Shown here piece by piece: positions 8,856 through 19,404 of a stretch of 64,000 bases of DNA (positions are counted from its first letter, which is position 1; the number at the start of each line of letters is the position of its first letter). Below the pieces are notes generated by a model that made no database searches, was not told the DNA's origin, and saw only the letters and a program-made list of their open reading frames with translations. Position numbers and translations under genes: made by a program. Source of the stretch: Nitrosospira multiformis (GTDB lineage Bacteria; Pseudomonadota; Gammaproteobacteria; Burkholderiales; Nitrosomonadaceae); contig JAFKJB010000010.1 in the NCBI GenBank assembly GCA_017306155.1, positions 62,001 to 126,000 on the forward strand. Reading direction: 5' to 3'.

Positions 8856-10184
8856 ATGAAATGCATGCGAGAGCGCGGCAGCCGGATTCCGTACGGAGTA
8901 GGTTGTTTTTTATTGATCTTCATGAGCAACAGCGCTGTTCAGGCGATTGATTTAGCAGAGTTGTTGAGGGAAAGCGGTGTAAGGGCGGGGGGGTGGATCA
9001 ATGCAGGGGCAACCTATAATCCCGGCAATCCTGTCAACGGATACAACGGCACCGTTACCTTTGCAGACCGCGCCAACCGGTTTCAGTTGAATCAGTTCAA
9101 TCTTTATCTCCAGCGCACGATAGTCACGGAAGGCAAGGCTTTTGATCTCGGCGGGCGTGTCGATTTCATGTTCGGCACCGACGCGATCTTTACCCAGGCT
9201 TTCGGTGTTCCGCCATTCGACGTGAATACCGGGCAAGCCTTGAACAGAGGCCACTGGGATCTGAATATATGCTGCTCATCGACACGGACGTACGGCATCG
9301 CGCTACCGCAAGCGTACCTCGAAGCCTATATACCGTTGGGCAAGGGCCTGAACATCAAGGCAGGTCATTTTTACTCACCCACAGGGTATGAAACCGTTCC
9401 TGCACCCGACAATTTTTTTTACACCCATGCCTATACCTTTAACAATGGGGAGCCGTTCACCCACACGGGTGCCGTAGGGAACTATACCGTCAACGAGAAT
9501 TGGTCGGTAATGGGCGGCGTTATCACCGGGAGTGCAACCGGTGGCTGGGATGGCGGATTCGATAGAGAGCTGGGAAACTGGGGGGGGCTGGGCGGTATTA
9601 CCTGGGTCAGCGACGACAAAAGAACTTCGGCCAACATCACGGGGAGCTACAGTGCGACGTCCACTCGCAGCAACAGGCCCTGGGGCATGTACAACATTGT
9701 GCTGCAACACAGGCTCACACCGAAAACCCACCTGGTTCTACACCACGTTCACGGCTATGCCGGCGGCGTTTTGCTGGGAGGGGTGCCAAAGAATGCCGAA
9801 TGGTATGGCATCAATACTCACCTCTATTATGATCTGCTGGAAGACCTTTCGGTGGGTATTCGCGGTGAATGGTTCCGTGACCGGGATGGTTTTCGTGTCT
9901 CTTCGCCCTTTCGCGTGGTAGCTGCGCTCAATAATACCGGTACCAGTTTTGCAGGCGATCCATCCGCCGTGATCGCGGCGCCTGCGGACTACTATGAAAT
10001 CACCTTCGGGATGAACTGGAAGCCCTCGAAAAGGTTGCGGCTGGACTGGAAGCCAATGCAAAAGCTGAACATTCGTCCAAATATCCGCTATGACCGCGCC
10101 GACGGCATTGACCATTCGGTCCGGCCTTTCAACAACAGGAAGGATCAGATCATATTCTCCCTCGATGCGATTATTCCCTTCTAA
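8856..10184 (+). CDS. Bbp2-type outer membrane beta-barrel protein (copy 1)
   Basis: A protein of about 442 residues with a signal peptide (hydrophobic run up to SNSAVQA) and then many alternating amphipathic strands ending in a C-terminal phenylalanine (LDAIIPF), the barrel-assembly signature. It resembles the putative porin-2 OmpL-like (Bbp2) family: GGWINAGATYNP, FADRANRFQLNQFNLYLQR, AGHFYSPTGYE and AEWYGINTHLYYDL. A Cys-Cys pair (NICCSSTR) may form a disulfide. The frame runs back to a GTG at 8784, but ATG 8856 with AAGGA 10 nt upstream gives a normal signal peptide. A close paralogue follows at 10507. The transported substrate is unknown. Confidence 0.82.
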   Translation: MKCMRERGSRIPYGVGCFLLIFMSNSAVQAIDLAELLRESGVRAGGWINAGATYNPGNPVNGYNGTVTFADRANRFQLNQFNLYLQRTIVTEGKAFDLGGRVDFMFGTDAIFTQAFGVPPFDVNTGQALNRGHWDLNICCSSTRTYGIALPQAYLEAYIPLGKGLNIKAGHFYSPTGYETVPAPDNFFYTHAYTFNNGEPFTHTGAVGNYTVNENWSVMGGVITGSATGGWDGGFDRELGNWGGLGGITWVSDDKRTSANITGSYSATSTRSNRPWGMYNIVLQHRLTPKTHLVLHHVHGYAGGVLLGGVPKNAEWYGINTHLYYDLLEDLSVGIRGEWFRDRDGFRVSSPFRVVAALNNTGTSFAGDPSAVIAAPADYYEITFGMNWKPSKRLRLDWKPMQKLNIRPNIRYDRADGIDHSVRPFNNRKDQIIFSLDAIIPF

Positions 10185-10506
10185 GGCTGCATGGGCGCAG
10201 GGAAAACCGTCTATCGAAGAGGGAAGTGAGATGGGAAAATAGGCTGTCAGCTTCTCTGCTTCTCTGCTTCTCTGCTTCTCCGCTTGTCATTCAGCAACTT
10301 CCTCTCTTCTTCTGCGCCCCATGTTATAAGTACCTGCTGCTGTCTGCCGCTTCCGTCACTTTCGCTCATTCTCCATCTCTTCGTAAGCGAGCAGGATGTC
10401 TTCACAAATTATTGACAAAAATATAACACTTTCCTTATTTATCTCATGTTACGTTTCAAACAGAATAACAATTTTTGTGGTAGTGTTTTGCCAAGGGGAG
10501 CCAATC
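10185..10506. other. Intergenic spacer with 8-bp tandem repeat
   Basis: This 322-bp gap separates the two paralogous barrel genes. It holds a short tandem repeat at 10252-10283 and an AT-rich stretch after 10410 that probably carries the promoter of the second gene. I see no convincing gene in it. Confidence 0.6.
10252..10283. repeat. Four-copy 8-bp tandem repeat TTCTCTGC
   Basis: Three perfect copies of TTCTCTGC are followed by a fourth with one change (TTCTCCGC). It sits 224 bp upstream of the ATG of the second barrel gene, in non-coding sequence. Confidence 0.9.
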
Positions 10507-11862
10507 ATGAAACGCTTACCGAAACGCAGGAGAGGAATGATCTTTGCTTCTGCGGTCAGTCTGTTTACAACTCTCGAGAATCCCGACAGCGCTTACGCCA
10601 ATACCGCATTGGAATGGTTCAAGGACAATGGTATCCGGGTAGGCGGCTGGATCAACGGCGGCGCGACTTTCAATCCTAGTCAGCTCACCGGTTTCAATGG
10701 TCCGGTAACATTTGCCGACCGCTCCAACCGGTTTCAGTTAAACCAGTTCAACATTTATGTGCAACGTCCCGTGGTCACCGAGGGCAGCACCTGGGACTTC
10801 GGTGGGCGTATCGATTTCATGTTCGGAACGGATGCCATTTTTACCCAGGCTTATGGTGTTCCCGCGTTCGACGTGAATACAGGCCAGCCTTTAAACAGAA
10901 GCAATTGGGATCTTGATGTGTGCTGCGCTTCAACCCGATATTATGGAATTGCGTTTCCGCAGGTTTTTGCCGAAGCCTATGTTCCCGTCGGAAACGGATT
11001 GAACGTCAAGGTGGGCCATTTCTACACCCCCATCGGCTACGAGTCGGTACCGGCACCCGATAATTTCTTCTACACTCATGCCTATACCATGCAGTATGGG
11101 GAGCCGTTCACGCACACTGGCGTGCTGGGCAACTATAACATCGCGCAAAACTGGACGTTCATGGGAGGCGTTACCACAGGCAGCGCCACCGGCGGCTGGG
11201 ATGGCGGGTTCGACAAGCAGTTGGGCAATTGGGGGGGAATCGCGGGCATTACCTGGACCAGCGAGGATATGGGAACGTCGGCCAATATCAGCGGAACCTA
11301 CAGCTCAACCTCGACACGCAGCGATGAACCATGGATGTTATACAGCATCGTGCTGAAGCATAGATTCACCGACAAGACCCATTTTGTGCTGCAACACGAC
11401 CACGGTTTCGCGGGGAATGTTTTCCTGAATAATGTCTTTTATAGCAACGTGATCAAGGATGCCGAATGGTACGGCATCAACACGCATCTGTATTACGACC
11501 TCATGCCGGAATTGACGATCGGCGTACGCGCCGAGTGGTTCCGCGACCGGGATGGGTTCCGTGTATTTTCACCGGGACGCGTAAGTGCCGCCACTGACAA
11601 TCGGGGGTTCAGTTACGCGCTTGGACGCAATCAGCTTGGTAATAGCACCAGCAGTCCGGCTGATTATTATGCAGTCACGGTAGGCATGAACTGGAGGGCG
11701 GCAAAGAGGCTGAAGCTCGACTGGAAGCCGTTGCAGCAGTTCAATATTCGTCCAAACGTTCGCTATGATGCCGCGGACGGATTGCACGGCATCGATTATC
11801 GGCCTTTCGGTGGGCATAAAGATCAGGTGGTTTTATCCCTTGATTTTATGGTTCCGTTTTGA
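10507..11862 (+). CDS. Bbp2-type outer membrane beta-barrel protein (copy 2)
   Basis: A paralogue of the preceding gene (about 451 residues), sharing nearly all blocks: GGWINGGATFNP, FADRSNRFQLNQFN, the Cys pair DVCCASTR, GHFYTPIGYESVPAPDNFFY and the terminal LDFMVPF. A signal peptide with a basic N-terminus (MKRLPKRRR) is followed by a hydrophobic segment and an AYA cleavage site. ATG 10507 is preceded by AAGGGGAG; the open frame extends further upstream without a ribosome site. It differs from copy 1 mainly in loops (NNVFYSNV insertion, distal region around 11590-11650), as expected for surface-exposed segments. Tandem duplication is the simplest origin. Confidence 0.82.
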   Translation: MKRLPKRRRGMIFASAVSLFTTLENPDSAYANTALEWFKDNGIRVGGWINGGATFNPSQLTGFNGPVTFADRSNRFQLNQFNIYVQRPVVTEGSTWDFGGRIDFMFGTDAIFTQAYGVPAFDVNTGQPLNRSNWDLDVCCASTRYYGIAFPQVFAEAYVPVGNGLNVKVGHFYTPIGYESVPAPDNFFYTHAYTMQYGEPFTHTGVLGNYNIAQNWTFMGGVTTGSATGGWDGGFDKQLGNWGGIAGITWTSEDMGTSANISGTYSSTSTRSDEPWMLYSIVLKHRFTDKTHFVLQHDHGFAGNVFLNNVFYSNVIKDAEWYGINTHLYYDLMPELTIGVRAEWFRDRDGFRVFSPGRVSAATDNRGFSYALGRNQLGNSTSSPADYYAVTVGMNWRAAKRLKLDWKPLQQFNIRPNVRYDAADGLHGIDYRPFGGHKDQVVLSLDFMVPF

Positions 11863-11961
11863 TTTCCTGATTTCCACTTTCTCCGCCCGCCACAAGGTCT
11901 GATCTGTGACTCCGAAACGGGGGAGAGCGGGAAAGGTCTGCGTTTCAGAGCGCTTCTATCG

Positions 11962-12396
11962 TTAGCGCAGTTGAAATTGCAACATCATTTTCACGTGAGG
12001 AATTCCGGCATCCAGGAATTCCGGTCCTGACTGCCGAAAACCAAACCTGCTATAAAACCCGGTTGCGTGTGTCTGCGCGTTCAAGGTAACTGAAGGAAGC
12101 TGCCGGTTTTCCGCTTCCTTCAGCAACCGATCCATGAGTGCGCCACCCACTCCTCTACATCGCCAATCCCTCAGCACAGCCATGCGTCCCACCGAAGCAT
12201 CCGGTAGCAACCTTGCCGTACCTATCGGATTTCCCGAGAGATTCAGCGCCAGCAGATGCACGCAAACGACATCGAACTCGTCCCATTCAAGTTCCGCAGG
12301 TACTCCTTGTTCCTTGATAAAAACCGCTTCTCGTACTGCTCGCAATGCCGGGCCATCTTCCTGCCAGCTTGCCGCGCGTACTATGCAGAGACTCAT
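11962..12396 (-). CDS. GNAT family N-acetyltransferase
   Basis: A 144-residue single-domain GNAT acetyltransferase of the YjcF-like group. The acetyl-CoA pyrophosphate-binding loop is visible as RDWRCRGVGGALMDRLL around residue 80, preceded by the core strand IGTARLLPDASVGRMAV. The N-terminal VREAVFIKEQGVPAELEWDE block is typical of this subgroup. The acyl acceptor is unknown. It lies 81 bp downstream of purA on the same strand and may be the last gene of that run. Confidence 0.85.
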   Translation of the reverse strand: MSLCIVRAASWQEDGPALRAVREAVFIKEQGVPAELEWDEFDVVCVHLLALNLSGNPIGTARLLPDASVGRMAVLRDWRCRGVGGALMDRLLKEAENRQLPSVTLNAQTHATGFYSRFGFRQSGPEFLDAGIPHVKMMLQFQLR

Positions 12397-12477
12397 ATTG
12401 GTTCGACTGGCCTTGGTAATCCGCGGTATGGCGGAGGCTTCTATCTGCCTCTACCTGTCATGAGAGAGGCTTTCCAG

Positions 12478-13794
<1,317 letters not shown>

Positions 13795-13874
13795 TTAACG
13801 TTTAAGCCTCTGTAATGTTTGAAAGCTAAAGGGAGGAAGAACTTTCCTTCCTAAAGTTGGCCAATGACTGGCAT

Positions 13875-15056
13875 TCAGGTCAGTGCATTCACTATCGACC
13901 ACACCCCGTTTTCCGATACGAGTCTTTTATCGCAATTGAAGGAGCTGGCGTCATTCTCATGACCCGGCAGGGCGATTATCACGATCTGGCCTTCGTTACG
14001 AAGCTGTTCGATTTTCTTTTCCAGCGTCCTGTCCTCCTTTATGAACGGGGCGAGAATTCCTCTGGGATAAGAGTCGGAGGGCATCAATCCAGATAACTCC
14101 CGCAGATCCATGCTGAAACCCGTTGCGGGCCGCGCTCTCCCGAATGCTTTTCCCACTTCGTCGTAGCGTCCACCCACTGCGATTGCATTGGGACAGTTGT
14201 CGGTATATGCGGCAAAGACCATGCCGCTGTGATAATGATATCCGCGCAAGTCGGCAAGATCGAATGCCAATGTATCCACAAGCGGGCTCAGTTCGCCCGC
14301 TACCATTTCGAGTTCGTCCAGCGCTCCCACGATTTCGGGGTAGGGCGGGAGGGCCCTGCGCGCCAATGCCAGCACATTCTCGTCTCCGTAGAGCTCGGGT
14401 AACAGCAGGAGCGCATCCCGCACCGAGGCATCCGCCTGTTTTTTCAGCCCGGCGCAGAGCTCCTTCAATGCTGCCTTATCTTTCCCCTGCAAAGCGCCAG
14501 ACAATTCCATTTCCAGGGCGGATGAGATACCTGTATTTCTGATCAAGCCGCGAAATACCGCAACATGGCCGAGATCGAGGTGTATGTTTCCCACACCGGC
14601 GATTGCGAGAGATTGCAGCATCAGACGCTGGATTTCCAGATCGCTTTCAAGTCCCTGATGGCCGTAAAGTTCCGCGCCGATCTGCAACGGTTCGCGGGTC
14701 CGGGTCAGGCCCGACGGCCGTGCGTGCAGCACGCTGCCCGCATAACAAAGCCGGGTGATGCCCTTCCGGTTCAGAAGGTGCGCATCGATGCGAGCCACCT
14801 GTGGCGTCATGTCCGCGCGCAAGCCCATCATGCGGCCGCTCAGTTGATCAACCACCTTAAGCACGCGCAAATTCATTTGCCCTCCGCTGCCGGTGAGAAG
14901 CGATTCCACATATTCCAGTAACGGCGGCCCCACGAGTTCATAGCCGTTCACGAACAGCCAGTCCAATACCCGCCGGCGCATCATTTCTATCTTCAATGCC
15001 TCGGCGGGCAGAATATCCTCAATATATTCGGGAAGAGCCCATGCACTCATATTCAT
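13875..15056 (-). CDS. hisZ: ATP phosphoribosyltransferase regulatory subunit
   Basis: A 393-residue HisZ, a catalytically inactive paralogue of histidyl-tRNA synthetase that pairs with short-form HisG in the first step of histidine synthesis. The class II synthetase-like core is recognisable: LPEYIEDILPAEALKIEMMR, GRMMGLRADMTPQVARI, and VAVGGRYDEVGKAFGRARPATGFSM. It lacks the C-terminal anticodon-binding domain of true HisRS, and its position between the hfl genes and purA is characteristic of HisZ. hisG itself is not in the window. Confidence 0.93.
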   Translation of the reverse strand: MNMSAWALPEYIEDILPAEALKIEMMRRRVLDWLFVNGYELVGPPLLEYVESLLTGSGGQMNLRVLKVVDQLSGRMMGLRADMTPQVARIDAHLLNRKGITRLCYAGSVLHARPSGLTRTREPLQIGAELYGHQGLESDLEIQRLMLQSLAIAGVGNIHLDLGHVAVFRGLIRNTGISSALEMELSGALQGKDKAALKELCAGLKKQADASVRDALLLLPELYGDENVLALARRALPPYPEIVGALDELEMVAGELSPLVDTLAFDLADLRGYHYHSGMVFAAYTDNCPNAIAVGGRYDEVGKAFGRARPATGFSMDLRELSGLMPSDSYPRGILAPFIKEDRTLEKKIEQLRNEGQIVIIALPGHENDASSFNCDKRLVSENGVWSIVNALT

Positions 15057-15101
15057 GTCGGGGTCGTAATCAAGACAGGATAAAGGCGGGTATGGAAAGA
15101 A

Positions 15102-15287
15102 CTATTTCACAAGATAGAGCAGGAGCAACCCAACCAGCATGGAGGTCAGGCCGATAAAACGTATCTGGTTGTCGCCGGCTTCCGTCAGTTTTCTGAAAGC
15201 CTCACGCCATGCACCGGGCATCAGAAAGGGAAGCAGTCCTTCAAGCACCAGCATCAGGGCAAAGGCCATTAACAGAGTGTTCCACAT
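15102..15287 (-). CDS. DUF2065 family small membrane protein
   Basis: A 61-residue protein with two hydrophobic helices (LLMAFALMLVLEGLLPFLM and IRFIGLTSMLVGLLLLYLV) separated by a charged loop AWREAFRKLTEAGDNQ. This matches the DUF2065 (YjeT-like) family found between hflC and purA in many proteobacteria. Its function is unknown; the conserved location suggests a link with the HflKC membrane complex. Confidence 0.88.
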   Translation of the reverse strand: MWNTLLMAFALMLVLEGLLPFLMPGAWREAFRKLTEAGDNQIRFIGLTSMLVGLLLLYLVK

Positions 15288-15543
15288 AATGAAATAACCC
15301 CAGCAGACGGATGCTTACTGCGTCAGACAACATCGAAGCGGGTGTCTGCCCGGAAATTCGCTGGAGAAATCGTCAGGAATTACCGCTCTATGTGGGATCA
15401 TTTACAGGTACAGGCGGGAAAAAGACTGGAAAAGCGAGGAGCGATACTTGATCCGGTCATGGAATAACTGTGCCGATAGCTCTGAAGCAGCCAGCCGTAC
15501 CCCGGACAGCTGCTTCATCCGAATGAGCTATTTACTGGCACAT

Positions 15544-16422
15544 CTATTTTCCTCCCCGCCCTGAATTCTTCATATACTTGAAAAACTCGGAGTTCGGTTC
15601 CAGTACCATGATATCACTCTTATTTTTAAAGCTTTGTTTGTAGGCGTCGAGGCTGCGATAAAAAGAATAGAATTCCGGATTCGATTCGAAGGCGCTGGCA
15701 TAGATACTCGACGCTTTCGCATCGCCTTCACCCTTTGTTTCCTGGGCTTTCCGGTAGGCTTCGGCAAGAATGACTTCGCGCTGGCGATCTGCATCCGCGC
15801 GAATCTTCTCGGATTCTGCGGCGCCGGTCGAACGCAGTTCATTCGCCACACGTTTCCGTTCGGCTTCCATTCTACGGTAGACCGACTCACTAACTTCCTG
15901 CGGCAGGTCTACTCTCTTCAAACGAACGTCTACGACTTCCACTCCGATTTTGCGCGCATCCGCATCGGCCTTTTGCCGCATGATTTCCATGATTTTGTCG
16001 CGCTCGCCGGACACGACGTCATGTACCGTCCGATTACCGAATTCATCGCGCAAGCTTGAGTTGACTGTTTGCGACAGGCGCGTCTGGGCGAGCATCTCGT
16101 CCCCGCGCACGCTGACATAGTACTGCTTGACGTCCACGATACGCCACTTCACGAACAGGTCCACCAGAACGTTCTTTTTTTCGGACGTTATGAAGCGTTC
16201 CGGCTCGGCGGTATCCATAGTCAGAATGCGCGAGTCAAAGTACCGCACGTTCTGCGCTATCGGAATTTTGAAATAAAGGCCCGGAGATGTCTTTACATCC
16301 ACCACTTCACCCAGCTGGAACAGGATGGCCTGCTGCCGCTGGTCGACTATATACAGTGACGAGCTTGCCACAAGAAACAGGACGATAAGGATAGCCAATA
16401 ACATCGGGGTATAGTTTTTCAC
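15544..16422 (-). CDS. hflC: FtsH protease modulator HflC
   Basis: A 292-residue SPFH/prohibitin-domain protein with one N-terminal membrane anchor (MLLAILIVLFLVASSSLYIV), mostly facing the periplasm. With HflK it forms the large cage that surrounds and modulates the FtsH protease. The SPFH core begins VDQRQQAILFQLGEVV, and the region around RKRVANELRSTGAAESEKIRAD-type helices forms the coiled-coil rim. It starts directly after the hflK stop with no gap, so translation is coupled. Confidence 0.95.
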   Translation of the reverse strand: MKNYTPMLLAILIVLFLVASSSLYIVDQRQQAILFQLGEVVDVKTSPGLYFKIPIAQNVRYFDSRILTMDTAEPERFITSEKKNVLVDLFVKWRIVDVKQYYVSVRGDEMLAQTRLSQTVNSSLRDEFGNRTVHDVVSGERDKIMEIMRQKADADARKIGVEVVDVRLKRVDLPQEVSESVYRRMEAERKRVANELRSTGAAESEKIRADADRQREVILAEAYRKAQETKGEGDAKASSIYASAFESNPEFYSFYRSLDAYKQSFKNKSDIMVLEPNSEFFKYMKNSGRGGK

Positions 16423-17622
16423 TTATCTTGTCTCCCGTTCGCGGCCACGAAATGCTTCCCGGGTGCGGGCAGCGGCGTCTGCAGCAGGTTCCGGCGGCGA
16501 CACAGGCTGTGCCTCCGGCACTGTGCCAGACGAAGAAGAAGGTCCGCTCATATGAATCAGCTTGTCCAGTGGCAGATAAAGCAGGTTGTTGCCATTTTTC
16601 TGGTCTACGATAACTTTGCTGGTACTGGAGAGCACCTGTTCCATCATATCCAGATAAAGCCGGTCACGTGTCACCCCCGGCGCCTTGCTGTATTCGACAA
16701 GAACCTGCCTGAAGCGGCTCGCCTCACCTTCGGAACTTGCAATCACCCGTTGCTTGTACCCCTCAGCCTCTTCGAGGAGGCGGGCCGCATTACCCTTGGC
16801 CTTCGGAATCACATCATTCGCATAGGCCTGCCCTTCATTTTTCTGCCGTTCCCTATCCTGTCCGGCTTTGACCGCGTCATCGAACGCCGCCTGTACCTGT
16901 TCGGGGGGTTGGGCATTCTGCATCGTCACCTTGCTGATGGCGATGCCGATCTTGTAGCGGTCAAGGATGTCTTGCATCAACTCCGTGGCTTTTGCCGCCA
17001 CCTGTTCACGTCCTTCATAGAGCACGAAGTCCATCTTGCTTTTTCCGATGATTTCCCGTATCGCGGTTTCCGCTGCCTGTAGCACGGCGTTTTCGGGATC
17101 ACGATTGGTGAACAGGAAGTCCTCCGGATTTTTCAGAATGTATTGCACGGCGAACTGGATATCGATGATATTCTCATCATCGGTCAACATGAGCGACTCC
17201 TTCAGCACCTTGCTCCGGACATTGTTACGATAGCCGATTTCAACAGTCCGCACCTGGCTTACGTTAACGGCTTCAACGACCTCGACAGGGTAGGGCAAAT
17301 GCCAGCGCAAGCCCGCCTGCGTACTCTCCACATATTTTCCGAATCGCAACACGATGCCCCGCTGGCCCTCATTGACGATATAAAACCCGCTTCCTATCCA
17401 CAACAGCAGGAGCAATCCCGCAAGCAGCCCTATGCCGCCGCTGTATTTTTTGGGACCGGCCGGAGGACCGCCTTCACCGCCTCCGGAACTGTCACCCCTT
17501 CCTCCACCCTTGCGCTTCAATAGGTTATTGAGTTTCTTGTTAAAATTGCGCCACAACTGATCCAGGTCGGGTGGACCGGAATTACCTTTTTTTCTTCCCC
17601 ACTGAGGATCATTTAATCCCAT
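16423..17622 (-). CDS. hflK: FtsH protease modulator HflK
   Basis: A 399-residue partner of HflC. The N-terminal 70 residues are cytoplasmic and Gly/Pro/Lys-rich (GRGDSSGGGEGG), followed by one membrane helix (GLLAGLLLLLWIGSGFYIV) and an SPFH domain beginning NEGQRGIVLRFGKYV. A helical stalk rich in Ala/Glu follows, then a low-complexity tail (SGPSSSSGTVPEAQPVSPPE). Architecture and length agree with HflK. It lies in the order hflX-hflK-hflC. Confidence 0.95.
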   Translation of the reverse strand: MGLNDPQWGRKKGNSGPPDLDQLWRNFNKKLNNLLKRKGGGRGDSSGGGEGGPPAGPKKYSGGIGLLAGLLLLLWIGSGFYIVNEGQRGIVLRFGKYVESTQAGLRWHLPYPVEVVEAVNVSQVRTVEIGYRNNVRSKVLKESLMLTDDENIIDIQFAVQYILKNPEDFLFTNRDPENAVLQAAETAIREIIGKSKMDFVLYEGREQVAAKATELMQDILDRYKIGIAISKVTMQNAQPPEQVQAAFDDAVKAGQDRERQKNEGQAYANDVIPKAKGNAARLLEEAEGYKQRVIASSEGEASRFRQVLVEYSKAPGVTRDRLYLDMMEQVLSSTSKVIVDQKNGNNLLYLPLDKLIHMSGPSSSSGTVPEAQPVSPPEPAADAAARTREAFRGRERETR

Positions 17623-17726
17623 GATGATTCCTATTGTTGTGTTTAATGGAGCAGCCCATCAAACTCTACCGTGAAAAACCCCGAACTGGATCTGTGGAAA
17701 GCAAAAATTGCTGTATTACTCGACAT

Positions 17727-18911
17727 TCAGTGATACCCGCTGGTTATGTCCCGGGTTTCCGGCCGGTTATCGGGCTCTCGTAAAGCCACCCGCTCCCCGA
17801 GTGCTTCGGACAATGCCAGATTGATAAACTCCAGCCCTTCGCCGGTTTTGGCGCTCAATCGAACTTGTACGATTCTACCATACTCGTCCCGCTGGTAACC
17901 CGGGGAGCTTGCCGGCAAATTGATCAAGTCTGCCTTGTTCAGCACCAGTATTTGTGGGATGCGGTCAGCGCCGATTTCCTTCAGCACCTTGTTGGCTTCA
18001 TCAATCTGTTCGCTGCGATTGGAGCTGCTGGCATCCACGACGTGGAGCAGCAGATCTGCCTGCACCGTTTCTTCCAGTGTCGCCCGGAATGCTGCCACCA
18101 GCGTGTGCGGCAGATCCCGGATGAAGCCCACTGTGTCGGAAAGTACGAGCGGACCGCGATCCGCGATAAACAACTTGCGGGTGGTGGCATCCAGGGTTGC
18201 GAACAACTGATCGGCAACATAGGTATGGGTGCGAGTGAGTCTATTGAAAAGAGTGGATTTGCCGGCGTTGGTATAACCGACCAAGGAAACGGACATCACT
18301 TGCGCACGCTGCCTCGCGCGCCGTTGCAGGGCTCTTTGGCGTTCGAATTTAGCGAGCTTTTCTTTCAGCACCTTGACACGTTTTCCGAGCAGGCGGCGAT
18401 CGGTTTCCAATTGCGTTTCACCAGGGCCGCGCAGACCGATCCCGCCCTTCTGCCGCTCCAGGTGCGTCCAGCCCCGCACCAGCCGGGTGGCGAGATGTTC
18501 GAGCTGGGCAAGTTCCACCTGCAATTTCCCTTCGTGACTCTTTGCGCGCTGCGCGAAAATGTCCAGGATAAGGCTCGTGCGATCGATGACCCGCCGCCTG
18601 AACCGCTGCTCCAGGTTACGCTGCTGGGCAGGCGAAAGATCATGATTGAAAATAACCAGCGAAGCGCCAGTCTGCTCCACTGCGCCCATTATTTCGTCAA
18701 CTTTCCCGCTCCCTGCGAAAGTCGCAGGATCCGGGCGAAGCCGTTTTCCCAGCACTACAGCGGAAATTGCAAGGCGATCACTGGCTGCCAGTTGCCGTAA
18801 TTCTTCGAGATTTTCTGCGGAGTCGCTGTCGTTCAGATCAAGACTTACCAGAACAGCAGAATCAACAGCGGCGTGAGTGTCGGGCGCATTCCCACTAGAG
18901 GGATCAAGCAT
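17727..18911 (-). CDS. hflX: Ribosome-associated GTPase HflX
   Basis: A protein of about 394 residues of the HflX family, a GTPase that splits or rescues stalled 70S ribosomes. The N-terminal HflX domain contains [19 protein letters not shown] and [17 protein letters not shown]. The G domain has P-loop [29 protein letters not shown] and the NKAD specificity motif. Two starts are possible: ATG 18932 overlaps hfq by 29 nt and ATG 18911 by 8 nt; I prefer the latter as the smaller overlap. The hfq-hflX pairing is widespread in proteobacteria. Confidence 0.95.
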   Translation of the reverse strand: MLDPSSGNAPDTHAAVDSAVLVSLDLNDSDSAENLEELRQLAASDRLAISAVVLGKRLRPDPATFAGSGKVDEIMGAVEQTGASLVIFNHDLSPAQQRNLEQRFRRRVIDRTSLILDIFAQRAKSHEGKLQVELAQLEHLATRLVRGWTHLERQKGGIGLRGPGETQLETDRRLLGKRVKVLKEKLAKFERQRALQRRARQRAQVMSVSLVGYTNAGKSTLFNRLTRTHTYVADQLFATLDATTRKLFIADRGPLVLSDTVGFIRDLPHTLVAAFRATLEETVQADLLLHVVDASSSNRSEQIDEANKVLKEIGADRIPQILVLNKADLINLPASSPGYQRDEYGRIVQVRLSAKTGEGLEFINLALSEALGERVALREPDNRPETRDITSGYH

Positions 18912-19176
18912 CAGATGTAGGGGGAGCCTCAAATGGAATGTTGACGGCTCTTGCGGGGACTACTGTAGAAATTGCGTGCTTGTAGACCATCTGGGTGACG
19001 GTATTCTTCAGCAGCACTACATACTGATCGAATGAATCGATGTGTCCCTGCAATTTGATTCCATTTACCAGATAAATCGAAACCGGAATATGTTCCTTCC
19101 GCAAGGTATTCAGAAACGGGTCTTGTAACAATTGCCCTTTAGCGCTCATACGTGACTCCGTGTTGTAATTATTCAA
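18904..19176 (-). CDS. hfq: RNA chaperone Hfq
   Basis: A 90-residue Sm-like RNA-binding protein that forms a hexamer and pairs small RNAs with mRNAs. Family hallmarks are [20 protein letters not shown] (Sm1, with the Gln proximal-site residue), [18 protein letters not shown], and the Sm2 signature [11 protein letters not shown]. The C-terminal tail is short ([16 protein letters not shown]), as in many betaproteobacteria. It is the first gene of the minus-strand run hfq-hflX-hflK-hflC. Confidence 0.97.
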   Translation of the reverse strand: MNNYNTESRMSAKGQLLQDPFLNTLRKEHIPVSIYLVNGIKLQGHIDSFDQYVVLLKNTVTQMVYKHAISTVVPARAVNIPFEAPPTSDA

Positions 19177-19328
19177 AAAATAACTCTACTTGATTTTGAA
19201 GCGTAAATCCATATTCCTGCTGAAACCGACTGAAAAGGTCGAATCGGGCAGGCATAAAGAGAGTTATAGGCCAGTTTGCGCCTATTTCCAATATAAATAT
19301 TCCGCCAGCTATCAGGCACGCCATTGCC

Positions 19329-19362
19329 GAACCTTATCCGGGTTAGCAGCCGGATAAGGTTC
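19329..19362. terminator. Perfect 13-bp stem-loop after peroxidase gene
   Basis: Arms GAACCTTATCCGG (19329-19341) and CCGGATAAGGTTC (19350-19362) are perfectly complementary around an 8-nt loop. It lies 43 nt beyond the stop of the di-heme peroxidase on the minus strand and about 150 nt upstream of hfq. No T-run follows on the minus strand, so it may be an RNA-stabilising hairpin rather than an intrinsic terminator. Confidence 0.55.
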
Positions 19363-19404
19363 GAGCCCTGTTTTCCCTGCCGATGAGCAGAGGTCTTTCG
19401 CCAG

